From NCBI GenBank assembly GCA_946886185.1, contig CAMPIC010000023.1, forward strand, positions 1-13,382: a stretch of DNA of 13,382 nt, in the 5' to 3' direction. The notes beneath the pieces are model-generated. The model searched no databases. It had not been told where the DNA came from and saw only the letters and a list, made by a program, of their open reading frames with translations. Below are positions 1 through 6,831 of the stretch, one piece after another. Source of the stretch: an uncultured bacterium (GTDB taxonomy: Bacteria > Eisenbacteria > RBG-16-71-46 > CAIMUX01). Every line of letters starts with the position of its first letter. Positions within the stretch are counted from its first letter, which is position 1. A program made the position numbers and the translations under genes.

Positions 1-1
1 C

Positions 2-242
2 GGTGAGGATCGGCCGGTACTTCTCGTCACCGGTCTGCGTGAACGACCGCCAGAGGCCGCTGGCGTAGCCGCGGGGGGTGTTGGTCGCCGTGAGCAGGAT
101 GAGGTCGTCGCCCATCAGCGACCGGTACGTGAACCGGTTGAACCACAGCAGGTTGGCGATGCCGAAGGCCAGGGCCAGGGTGCCGAGGCCACGTCCCCGC
201 AGCGGGGGCGTCGTGGGGGCGGCGCGGGAGGCGGAAGGCGTG
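2..242 (-). CDS. fragment of a glycosyltransferase-like membrane protein (edge, no start)
   Basis: Read on the minus strand with codons ending at plus positions 2, 5, 8 and so on, this stretch gives a clean membrane-protein sequence: a predicted transmembrane helix (GLGTLALAFGIANLLWFNRF), then a short loop with SLMGDDLILLTAT, and later TGDEKYRPILT at the window edge. A first helix followed by an acidic GDDL loop resembles the N-terminal part of GT-C type (GT39-like) membrane glycosyltransferases; that assignment is an inference. The frame differs from the flippase frame immediately upstream, and no start codon is found in this frame. The real gene therefore either begins in DNA absent here or is joined artificially. 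Base composition appears even more GC-rich than the flippase part. Confidence 0.45.
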
Positions 243-557
243 GGCCACGCCGCCCCCCACCGCGACCAGGCCCACCACGGTGTAGACCATGAGGGCGGTG
301 TTGAACGTTTCGTTGGTCTCGCCATCGTCCTGGAGCGCAATGCTGCGCGACGCGTAGCGCACCACCGCGGCCCGGGTGCCGAGGTCGAGCAGGCCGTAGT
401 AGCCGACCAGCGAGTTGATGAGGAGCCAGATCCCGTAGTCGCTCTTTCCGAGCGTCTTGAGGAAGATCGGGGTCAGTACCAGGCCCCAGAACACCCCCGT
501 GCCGATGCGCGCCCAGTTGGAGGCGATGTTTCTGAGCAGCTTGCTTCGACTCGTCAT
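243..557 (-). CDS. polysaccharide/oligosaccharide flippase, N-terminal part only (broken)
   Basis: An ATG at 557-555 opens a protein that begins MTSRSKLLRNIASNW and continues through VFWGLVLTPIFLKTLG, KSDYGIWLLINSLVGYYG and LLDLGTRAAVVRYAS. This order (short basic tail, first helix, G-x-YG-WLL, then a LLDLG segment) is typical of the first two helices of Wzx/MATE-like polysaccharide biosynthesis flippases, which move lipid-linked sugars across the inner membrane. Family members have about 400-500 residues and 12-14 helices, but only about 100 residues are seen. Similarity fades around ETFNTALMVYTVVG (plus positions about 270-310), after which the ORF reads as arginine/proline-rich nonsense while another frame becomes coding. 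No good ribosome binding site lies before the ATG. The call is good for the N-terminus; the gene is truncated or chimeric. Confidence 0.7.
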
Positions 558-773
558 CGTTGCGATTTCGGCTCGATTCGTCCGTATCTTGATGTCCGCA
601 CCGGCGACAGCGCGGCCGCCGGCGGACCCGGCGCGCCGCCCGAGTGTGCCACAGCGCGGGCGGGCGCGCCTTCTCGATCCGTGCCGCGGTTGGCGCGCGG
701 GGAACGGTCGGCTAGCCTCCGGGTTGGAGAAGAACGAAGGAGCCTGCTTCTGAACGGGGATTGGTTCACCACC

Positions 774-1439
774 GTGCGGCAGTCCCTGCCGCGTCTGCGC
801 CGGATCGTGCGCCACATGCGTCCGACTTGGTGGTTCACCGACATCTCGGCCCTTACCGCGGACCGCTTGGTGGAGCTGGGGGTCGCGGCCGCGATCTGGG
901 ACGTGGACGGCACGCTCATGTCGTACCACGCCGAGGAGGTCGATCCGCGTTTCCATGCGCAGATCCGCGCGCTCTTTCGCGACTCGCGGGTGCGTCATGC
1001 GATTCTCTCCAACTGCGGAGAGGAACGCTTCCTGTTGCTGGGACGCCTCTTCCCCGAGATTCCGGTGATGCGGGGATATCGCCGCCGCAACGGCGAGACC
1101 GTGTTTCGCATCCTCCACGGGGGAAACGATTCGCTCTCGGGCGTGGCCGCTCTGCTCGCCGATGGAGCCCAGCCGATCCGCAAGCCGGACGGCGAGCTGG
1201 TACGCCGGGCGATGGCCGCGCTCGGTGTGGAGGAGCCGGCTCGGGTGGTGATGATCGGAGATCAGTACATGACCGATGTCGCATCCGCGAATCTCGCGGG
1301 AGCGCGCTCGATCAAAGTCGATACGTTCCGGCGCGACAGCTTTCCGCTCCCGGTGAAGCTGAGCCAGAGTCTGGAGCGGATGCTGTATGCCATCTTCCAC
1401 GGCCGGAGCGATCCGGACCGGGAAAGAACAGCCTCCTAG
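774..1439 (+). CDS. YqeG-like HAD superfamily (subfamily IIIA) hydrolase/phosphatase
   Basis: A 221-residue protein with all HAD motifs in order: WDVDGTL (nucleophile Asp43 and Asp45), ILSN (Ser79), IRKPDG (Lys137) and IGDQYMTD (Asp163, Asp168). The lead-in PTWWFTDISALTADRLVELG resembles the N-terminus of YqeG/phosphatidylglycerophosphate-phosphatase-like proteins, which act on phosphate esters in the cytosol; the substrate here is not known. About 30 extra residues (100-132) sit before the lysine motif compared with short YqeG proteins. GTG at 774 is the first ordinary in-frame start. However, the only good ribosome binding site (AAGGAG, 737-742) is spaced for an in-frame CTG at 750, which may be the true start. 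The upstream open frame back to 78 overlaps the flippase and is a shadow. The stop is 3 bp from the stop of the convergent DUF5658 gene. Confidence 0.85.
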   Translation: MRQSLPRLRRIVRHMRPTWWFTDISALTADRLVELGVAAAIWDVDGTLMSYHAEEVDPRFHAQIRALFRDSRVRHAILSNCGEERFLLLGRLFPEIPVMRGYRRRNGETVFRILHGGNDSLSGVAALLADGAQPIRKPDGELVRRAMAALGVEEPARVVMIGDQYMTDVASANLAGARSIKVDTFRRDSFPLPVKLSQSLERMLYAIFHGRSDPDRERTAS

Positions 1440-1442
1440 ATC

Positions 1443-1856
1443 CTAGACGGCGCTGATCACCAGCAGGAGGAGATGGTAGAGCGCGATGCCCCCGTAGGCT
1501 GCCAGCAAAACCGCGCCGAGGCCTCGAACCTTTGGAAAGTGCCGATGTACCCCGAGGATGAAGACCGCGAGCAGGGCCCCGCTCAACTTCACGGTCAGAA
1601 AGGCCCACAAGCTGTGTCCGAGCAGGAAGGCCATGAGCGGATTCGCTTCGGTCCCGCCTCTGCTCAGGATTTCGAGGGTGGCGGCGGCATCGATGAGGAT
1701 GAATGCTCCCACGGCAAAAACGGCGGAACGATAGTTTCCTTCCACCCAATCGACGTAGTAGCCGCCGCCCGGGTCAGAGGTGCGGCGGTTGGCGCGCCGC
1801 CGGCCGCGGAAGGTGTAGCGGGAAAACATCGGCGTCGGTTTCTTGCGCCGATCCAC
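1443..1856 (-). CDS. DUF5658-like small integral membrane protein
   Basis: A 137-residue protein with a basic N-terminus and about three hydrophobic segments (roughly residues 42-60, 75-105 and 115-136). The pattern D-x3-TLEIL, then GGTEANPLMAFLL, then FLTVKLSGALL matches the small DUF5658 family as I know it: Asp in the first helix, E-A/L-NP-L in the loop, Lys in the second helix. No biochemical function is established for that family. The start is taken as GTG at 1856-1854, with a weak AAAGAG upstream; ATG at 1829 is possible. The gene ends tail-to-tail with the HAD gene, with no room for separate terminators, so transcription of the two must overlap. Confidence 0.75.
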   Translation of the reverse strand: MDRRKKPTPMFSRYTFRGRRRANRRTSDPGGGYYVDWVEGNYRSAVFAVGAFILIDAAATLEILSRGGTEANPLMAFLLGHSLWAFLTVKLSGALLAVFILGVHRHFPKVRGLGAVLLAAYGGIALYHLLLLVISAV

Positions 1857-2098
1857 TCTTTCGCGGCCGTCCGATTCCGGATTGGCGCTCAGTCCAACTC
1901 CCTATCTGTTGCTGTACGATGGGTTATGGGAATGAAAACCGGATGGCCCGAGCCGTCTCTCTCCATCATCGGCCGGATCGACGCCTCCCTCGACTCGGAA
2001 TTTGGCAACGGCGCGCCGCCGGCGACGTCGGCCTACACGACCGCGGAACAGGACTCGAGGTGGGAGGTCGATTCGCCGGCACGTATGATCCGCCCACG

Positions 2099-3301
2099 AT
2101 GGGCTCGATGCGCAGACTCCTGAAAATCATTTCGTTCGGTGCGGTCACGCTTGCCGCGTTGGCTTGTGCGCAGACTCCCGCTTCCTCGGCGGAAAATTCG
2201 GTTCCGACCCAAGGGATGCAGCAGACGAATGCGTCTGCGCCCGACAGCTCCCGCGAGACGGATGAGGCGAACCGGATGCGATGGTTTCCGCCTCGATTCT
2301 TTTTCGGAGGCGTCTTCTATCTGCCGAAGCTGACCTACTCGGAGGATCGCGGTCTCGGCGCAGGAGCACACCTGTACTACCCGTTCCGTCTTCCGGGGAG
2401 CGATGCGTCGATGCCGGCGTGCGCCTTCCGGCTGCTCGGACGCGTTACCGTGAAAGGCCAGGTCGATTCGGAGATCGAGGCCGATCTGCGATTCGGATCG
2501 GTGTGGAGGCTGCGGGCCAAGCTTTCCTACGTCGATCTGGCGGAGCACTTCTACGGAATCGGACCGGCCACTCCGAGTTCCGCGAAAGAGGTGTATCGGC
2601 CCCAACGCCTTCGATCGTACCTGGAGGTTTCGCGCCCGGTGATTGAGCATCTCGCTCTGGGAGCTCGCCTCGAATATGAGAACGTGCTTCTTCGGGACCT
2701 CGATCCGGACGGCCAGCTCGCCCGCATCGATTTACGCGGCACCGCGCGGCGCACGGTGGGCGCTTTGGGACTGCTCGCCTCGTGGGACAGCCGCGACAAT
2801 GCTGCGTTCCCTCGGCACGGAATGCTGATCGAAGGATTCTTCCTGCCGTTCCATGAAGCTCTCGGAAGCGATTACGACTTCGACAATCACAATCTCGATC
2901 TGCGGGCGTACTTCCCGCTTCCGAACGGCAATGCATTCGCGACGCAGTTGTTCTACTACGCGGTGCGCGGTGAGCCTCCGTTCTGGCGCTACGCGTCGCT
3001 CGGCGGGCGTGAGCACACGCGCGGATATCGAAAGGATCGGTATCTCGACCGCACGCTCGTCGCTTTTCAGGGAGAGCTCCGTTTCGGGCTCTTCGGACGA
3101 TTGGGAGCCACCGCATTCGCGGGGCTGGGAGATGTTTCTCCACGCCTCTCCCTGCTCGAGCTCGAGCACATGAAGGCGAAGGTTGGCGGCGTATTGCGCG
3201 TTCGCCTCGGCTCGCACGATCTCGTCGCGACGGCGCGTATCGATGTCGGATTCGGAGGGCCGACTCCCGAGCTCTACCTGACGTTCGGCGAAGCGTTCTG
3301 A
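2099..3301 (+). CDS. Omp85/BamA-TamA-type outer membrane barrel protein without POTRA domains
   Basis: About 400 residues. The N-terminus (MRRLLKIISFG then AVTLAALACA) is a signal peptide; ALACA fits signal peptidase I cleavage, while the lipobox spacing is wrong for a lipoprotein. A short polar linker leads to FFFGGVFYLPKLTYSEDRGLG and then alternating beta-strand sequence to the end. GGREHTRGYRKDRYLD carries the RGY signature of the Omp85 loop 6. The final residues LYLTFGEAF end in aromatic Phe, the usual outer-membrane beta-signal. Length suits a lone 16-strand barrel with no POTRA repeats. Its role (lipid or protein handling at the outer membrane) cannot be told from sequence. ATG at 2099 and ATG at 2108 are both possible starts; neither has a clear ribosome binding site. 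The in-frame ORF extends back to 1703 but that part looks non-coding. Confidence 0.8.
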   Translation: MGSMRRLLKIISFGAVTLAALACAQTPASSAENSVPTQGMQQTNASAPDSSRETDEANRMRWFPPRFFFGGVFYLPKLTYSEDRGLGAGAHLYYPFRLPGSDASMPACAFRLLGRVTVKGQVDSEIEADLRFGSVWRLRAKLSYVDLAEHFYGIGPATPSSAKEVYRPQRLRSYLEVSRPVIEHLALGARLEYENVLLRDLDPDGQLARIDLRGTARRTVGALGLLASWDSRDNAAFPRHGMLIEGFFLPFHEALGSDYDFDNHNLDLRAYFPLPNGNAFATQLFYYAVRGEPPFWRYASLGGREHTRGYRKDRYLDRTLVAFQGELRFGLFGRLGATAFAGLGDVSPRLSLLELEHMKAKVGGVLRVRLGSHDLVATARIDVGFGGPTPELYLTFGEAF

Positions 3302-3666
3302 CCCGACCGCGACGCGTGTCGCTGCAGCACGACTTGTTCGCTGGACCATGTCCGACGTCCTGCGACGCGGCTTCTCAGCGAACGCGATCTGGATGGTTTG
3401 GGCAGATCCTTGTAGATCGAGCTGCGTTGAACATCTTGCCTCATTCGCAGCAGCGCGCCCGTGCCGCAGAGTCACGTCCGTAACTGTCGCTCCATCATCG
3501 TCATTCGCTGCAGCGGGATCGCGACCGCGCCGCGCGCGCGTGCGGCATGAAGATTGTTTCCCCTCTTCATGGCCAGGATCTCTCCATGGTGAACCGACCG
3601 ATCCGGATGGATCCGGTGGACAGGAGCTCCTGGCGAAGAACGATCGCAACGGTGGAGGCAGCAAAG
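3302..3666. other. 365-nt gap before the copper-protein gene; no gene recognised
   Basis: Open frames here are short, arginine-rich and not protein-like, including the extension of the cupredoxin frame back to 3547. The only clear signals are the cupredoxin ribosome binding site GGTGGAGG at 3651-3658 and a duplicated TCGCTGCAGC motif near 3319 and 3507. No RNA gene or convincing promoter was recognised. Confidence 0.5.
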
Positions 3667-4086
3667 ATGAAACCTTCGATTCCACGGATGGTACTTCCCG
3701 CGCTCTTCTCGGGAGCGTTGCTCATCGGCGTTCTCGCGAATGTCCAGGCCGCGAACTGGATGGTCGTCATGACGGAGGATGATCGTTTCGAACCGGAGTC
3801 GCTCACGGTCGCATTGGGAGACTCGGTCACATGGGTGAACGAGGACACGGACCCACACACCTCGACCAGCGGCGCGAACTGCAGCGCCGACGGCGATTGG
3901 GATTCCGACACGCTCAACCAGGGCGACTCCTTCACGTACGTCACGGACGAGATCGAGACCATTCCCTATCACTGCTCGTTCCATTGCGAGATGGGTATGG
4001 TGGGCACTCTCGTCGTCACGGAACCGACTCCGGCCGAGCGGGAAACGTGGGGCAGGGTCAAATCTCTGTTCCGCGCCGGCTCCTGA
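3667..4086 (+). CDS. secreted plastocyanin-like type I copper protein (cupredoxin)
   Basis: A 139-residue protein. Residues 1-28 are a signal peptide ending NVQA-AN, so the protein acts outside the cytoplasm. The mature part is a cupredoxin fold: FEPESLTVALGDSVTWVN, then His64 in DTDPHTS, then the copper-binding cluster YHCSFHCEMGMVG with Cys103, His106 and Met111 in plastocyanin spacing (C-x2-H-x4-M). The set His, Cys, His, Met is complete, so a blue copper electron carrier is likely; its partners are not seen. Cys72 and Cys107 could form an extra disulfide near the site. ATG at 3667 was chosen because GGTGGAGG lies 8 nt upstream and the signal peptide starts there. About 20 residues after the fold (AERETWGRVKSLFRAGS) form a charged tail. 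Confidence 0.88.
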   Translation: MKPSIPRMVLPALFSGALLIGVLANVQAANWMVVMTEDDRFEPESLTVALGDSVTWVNEDTDPHTSTSGANCSADGDWDSDTLNQGDSFTYVTDEIETIPYHCSFHCEMGMVGTLVVTEPTPAERETWGRVKSLFRAGS

Positions 4087-4116
4087 CGCGGGCCGGTATC
4101 GGCCGTTCATGCCCTT

Positions 4117-4160
4117 GAAGGCCATACGGTTGGCGGAAACTTCCGAAGCCGATGGCCTTC
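4117..4160 (+). other. strong hairpin downstream of the cupredoxin gene
   Basis: GAAGGCCAT (4117-4125) and ATGGCCTTC (4152-4160) are perfect 9-bp inverted repeats. Inside, CGG/CCG and CGGA/TCCG also pair around a small loop, giving one long imperfect stem beginning 31 nt after the cupredoxin stop. No T-run follows on either strand, so it is not a standard intrinsic terminator. It may protect a 3' end or assist termination. A possible -10 box TATACT lies just after it (4176-4181), without a good -35, followed by a 6-bp hairpin at 4196-4212. Confidence 0.5.
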
Positions 4161-4318
4161 GTCCTGGCGCCGCTCTATACTCGTCGCGTCGAGTTCGAGG
4201 TCGTGAACCTCGGGTTTCGGCGCGGCGAGGAACGTCCGGGTCCGTTGTCGCCGATACACACAATGCGCAGGCCGCTCCACGACGCGGCTGATGTGTCTCC
4301 GATCGGAGCTCGCACGCA

Positions 4319-5647
4319 ATGATTCGGACCCTGGCCGCGTCTCTCGTTTCGCTGTCCTGCCTCATGGGAATGGCGCTCGCGGGTCCCCCGACCTACGACA
4401 TCCGGCAGCTCCAGCCTCTTCCCGCAATCTTTCCCATCACCGTCGTGCACGACTTGTCCAACACCGGTGAAGCGGTGGGGAGAGTATGGAAGGAAGAACA
4501 GGTCGGCGTGCAAAATCACCATGCGGTCCTCTGGAACGAGGATGGATCCGCGTCCGACATCGGCGACAACGGAACCTGGAGCGAGGCACGCGCGATTTCG
4601 GAGGCGGGCTTCATTGCAGGTCGTCACGATGTCGGGCAGAGCTTGCGCGGAGCGCTCTGGACCGCGGAGGGGCGACAGGTGCTCCCCCCCTTGCCCGGAC
4701 AGCCGGCCAGTGAAGCGTACGGAGTCGATGATCAGGGAATCGCAGTCGGCGTCTCTCTCATCTCGACCACCGACGTCACCGCGGTGCGCTGGGTCGAAGG
4801 AATCGCCGAGGTCCTTCCCGGCGCGAACGGAACGAGCTGGGCGTTCGCGGTCAACGCGAGCGGCCAGGCGGTCGGCCGGCGTGACGCGTGGCCGGCGCGC
4901 GAAGCGATGCTCTGGGAAGGAGACGCATTCACCGTCCTCCCGGATTTGGGCAGCAAATTCGCCTCCGCCACCAACATCAGCGACAACGGGACGATCTGCG
5001 GCGGTTCGCTTGACGCGCAGTCGCGGCTGCAAGCAGTCCTCTGGCAACCTCCGACCTTCGCGATCGAGGTCCTTCCACATCCCGGATTCGGCGTCATCCC
5101 GCTGGTCAAGGATGTCAACGACCAGGGTGTGGCGGTCGGCGCGGTCTGTCTGTCGTCGGAGTGCGAGCTCACCAACGAACGCGCTCTCATCTGGACCGAC
5201 GATGGCGTGTACAACCTCAACGATTTGATTCCGGCAGGTTCCGGCTACACGCTTTTCTCCGCCGAAGCGATCAACGAACGGGGTGAGATCGTTTGCGTGG
5301 GAGCGGGCGAGGGACTCTTCAGCCCACGCGGATTCAAGCTCACGCCGCGAACTACCTCTTCGGCTCCTCTTCGCGCGGAGGCGACGCTGTCGTTCTCGCC
5401 CAATCCCACCGGCGGAGAAGGCGAAATCCGCTGGAGAAACGAGATTCCTGGATCGGTGACTCTGGCCGTATTCGACGCTTCAGGCCGGAAGGTCGGTGGT
5501 CGATGGTTTTCCAGCGTGCCGGTCGGAGTGGCGCGCGCATCCTGGTCTTCTCTTTTCGGTTCCAGGCTCGCGGGCGGAACATACTACGTAGCTCTTACGC
5601 TCGCAGACGGATCGCTCAAGCGCACGCGCGTGACCTTGCGACGGTGA
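4319..5647 (+). CDS. secreted HAF-repeat (beta-propeller-like) protein with C-terminal sorting-like domain
   Basis: A 442-residue protein. Residues 1-21 form a signal peptide (ending MALA-GPP). Residues about 40-340 hold seven HAF-type repeats of 40-50 residues, each with an N/D-x-x-G-x-x-V/A-G turn and a later a-x-LW strand: LSNTGEAVG, ISEAGFIAG, VDDQGIAVG, VNASGQAVG, ISDNGTICG, VNDQGVAVG, INERGEIVC. Seven repeats suggest a seven-bladed propeller, an inference. Residues about 355-442 start with SFSPNPTGGEGEIRW and end GGTYYVALTLADGS, the look of type IX-like or FlgD-Ig-like C-terminal domains. Function is unknown; cell-surface or extracellular placement is likely. GGAG at 4305-4308 lies 10 nt before the ATG. 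A strong terminator follows at 5730. Confidence 0.85.
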   Translation: MIRTLAASLVSLSCLMGMALAGPPTYDIRQLQPLPAIFPITVVHDLSNTGEAVGRVWKEEQVGVQNHHAVLWNEDGSASDIGDNGTWSEARAISEAGFIAGRHDVGQSLRGALWTAEGRQVLPPLPGQPASEAYGVDDQGIAVGVSLISTTDVTAVRWVEGIAEVLPGANGTSWAFAVNASGQAVGRRDAWPAREAMLWEGDAFTVLPDLGSKFASATNISDNGTICGGSLDAQSRLQAVLWQPPTFAIEVLPHPGFGVIPLVKDVNDQGVAVGAVCLSSECELTNERALIWTDDGVYNLNDLIPAGSGYTLFSAEAINERGEIVCVGAGEGLFSPRGFKLTPRTTSSAPLRAEATLSFSPNPTGGEGEIRWRNEIPGSVTLAVFDASGRKVGGRWFSSVPVGVARASWSSLFGSRLAGGTYYVALTLADGSLKRTRVTLRR

Positions 5648-5729
5648 GCATCACCGTGCTCGCGAATGCGGGCGCGCAGATCGATCCGGATTCGTGCCGC
5701 GGCGGCGATGCGGCCTCGCTGCCCGGCCA

Positions 5730-5771
5730 GGACCGGGGTTCCGGCTCCCCGCCGGGCCCCGGTCCCTTTCT
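5730..5771 (+). terminator. intrinsic terminator of the HAF-repeat gene
   Basis: GGACCGGGG (5730-5738) pairs perfectly with CCCCGGTCC (5757-5765). The loop contains a second perfect stem, CCGGC (5741-5745) with GCCGG (5751-5755), around TCCCC. CTTTCT follows at 5766-5771. It lies about 83 nt past the HAF gene stop on the same strand. The T-rich tail is interrupted at 5772 by the group II intron relic, so any longer original T-run would have continued after it. Confidence 0.85.
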
Positions 5772-6090
5772 GTGCGCCCGGCATGGGCATCGACTTGGAG
5801 GTGTAAGTCCTCCCCTGAGCAGGTCGCTGAGCCCCACCGCCTCCGCCCAAGTGGCGGCTAACACCCGCCGCTGGTGGAAGAACTCGTCGATGTCGCTCAA
5901 GATCGTCATGCCGAACCGTTGGTTCGCCGAACGAGGACTTCCCTCGCTCGGCGCGTGACCTCAACGTCTCGAACCGGGTACGAGGCGCCGTGAGCCGAGG
6001 CGAGCGAGCTGATGATCGCGAAGCTTCCGTGACCAGTCCGGTGGTGTGGGAGGGGAGCAGCCGGGATCACCTGCTGCCCCCTATCCCGAT
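5772..6090 (+). mobile_element. relic of a class C-like group II intron, no ORF, domain V incomplete
   Basis: The 5' end starts GTGCG. Then come the small hairpin GCCC-ggcat-GGGC (5776-5788) and the hairpin GGAGG-tgtaagt-CCTCC (5797-5813), both hallmarks of bacterial group II intron domain I. Further domain I-like text follows, including GAACCGGGTACGAGGC at about 5974, closely parallel to the Oceanobacillus class C intron as I remember it. The 3' end has CCGGTGGTGTGGGAGG (domain V 3' strand into domain VI), a domain VI stem and the end CTATCCCGAT with an unpaired A at 6083, 8 nt from the end. The element sits directly after an intrinsic terminator, the classic class C target. Missing are domains II-IV with the reverse transcriptase/maturase gene and the 5' strand of domain V, so it should not splice or move. 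Confidence 0.8.
6046..6090 (+). other. group II intron domain VI with bulged branch-point A and 3' boundary
   Basis: GGGA (6048-6051) pairs with TCCC (6084-6087), GGGG (6052-6055) with CCCC (6077-6080), and AGCAG (6056-6060) with CTGCT (6071-6075) around a 10-nt loop. This leaves A6083 unpaired at 8 nt from the end, where the lariat branch A is expected (7 or 8 nt). The end is CCCGAT, an AY 3' end. The boundary lies 12 nt before the stop codon of the convergent ogt-like gene. Confidence 0.7.
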
Positions 6091-6102
6091 TCCGCGGTCC
6101 TG

Positions 6103-6831
6103 TCACTCATTGCGCGCGACGGGATCGCTCGTTCTCAAGAGTAGCGAGACCTGATGCGAAGCGACGCGCGCGGCGCGGCTTCCCTGACCGTCGATCCCGA
6201 TTCCTTCGAGCAAGAGCAGCTTTTCTTTGATGTCGAGTCCACCGCCGTACCCGGTCAGCGTCCCGCTCGCGCCGATGACTCGATGGCAAGGAATGACGAT
6301 CGGAATCGGATTGGCGCCATTGGCAGCACCGACCGCCCGCGAGGCGCGGGGCAGTCCGATCCGCCGAGCGATCTCTCCATAGGAGACGAGCTCGCCGAAC
6401 GGGATGGACAGCAGCGAATTCCACACTTGTTGCTGGAACGCAGTGCCTCGGGGAGCGAGCGGAAGCTCGAACATGCTTCGTTTTCCGTCGAAGTATTCCG
6501 ATAACTGTTCCATCGTCATCGTCGCGATCCGTTCTGCTTCGGTCCGCGAATCCGCAGCGTGGTCGTGCGATGACCCGGGCGCGATTGCCTCTGCAGCGCG
6601 ATCGCGCGATCTGCCACCCGACTGCTCCTCTATGGCTTGATCATCCGATGAGCGCGCCGGAAGCCGGTCCGTTTCGGTGCGACCACGGGCTGCTGCGCGC
6701 GCGTCGCGTTCCCGCAGGAATCGAATCTCTCGCAGGCCGTTCGCGTCCGCCGCGATCCGCAGCGTCCCGATCGGGGAATCGACAAACCGGACAGCGGTGG
6801 TCTCTTGCGAAGTAACGGTTTCGACGTTCAC
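6103..6831 (-). CDS. ogt: methylated-DNA--protein-cysteine S-methyltransferase
   Basis: A 242-residue suicide repair protein that takes alkyl groups from O6-alkylguanine. The C-terminal domain is complete: [25 protein letters not shown] (HTH and Tyr for base flipping), [23 protein letters not shown] with acceptor Cys182, and the following GYGGGL and K-LL-EG. The N-terminal domain has [13 protein letters not shown]. Between them lies an unusual charged stretch (residues about 41-104, plus 6520-6711), making the protein longer than the usual 160-190 residues. A tail of about 30 residues follows the domain. GTG at 6831 was chosen: GGGAGGG lies 4 nt upstream, and it overlaps the stop of the upstream ada-alkA gene by 4 bp (GTGA), indicating translational coupling. 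An upstream in-frame start at 6918 would lie inside ada-alkA and is less likely. Confidence 0.92.
   Translation of the reverse strand: MNVETVTSQETTAVRFVDSPIGTLRIAADANGLREIRFLRERDARAAARGRTETDRLPARSSDDQAIEEQSGGRSRDRAAEAIAPGSSHDHAADSRTEAERIATMTMEQLSEYFDGKRSMFELPLAPRGTAFQQQVWNSLLSIPFGELVSYGEIARRIGLPRASRAVGAANGANPIPIVIPCHRVIGASGTLTGYGGGLDIKEKLLLLEGIGIDGQGSRAARVASHQVSLLLRTSDPVARNE

Noticed and set aside
78..773. Long N-terminal extension of the HAD frame
   Set aside because: The frame runs antisense through the flippase start, gives low-complexity Arg/Ala/Gly sequence and resembles no domain. HAD homology starts after about 816.
2129..2180. Lipoprotein signal in the Omp85-like protein
   Set aside because: The residues before the Cys are A-L-A, not the L-A/S-G/A order of a lipobox; signal peptidase I cleavage after ACA fits better, and a barrel does not need a lipid anchor.
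5293..5958. 221-residue plus-strand ORF over the end of the HAF gene and the intron relic
   Set aside because: It is out of frame with the HAF protein and runs through terminator and intron structure; no protein-like pattern.
5772..6090. Complete, splicing-competent group II intron
   Set aside because: No reverse transcriptase gene, no domain IV, and the 5' strand of domain V cannot be found; only ends and domain I parts are present.
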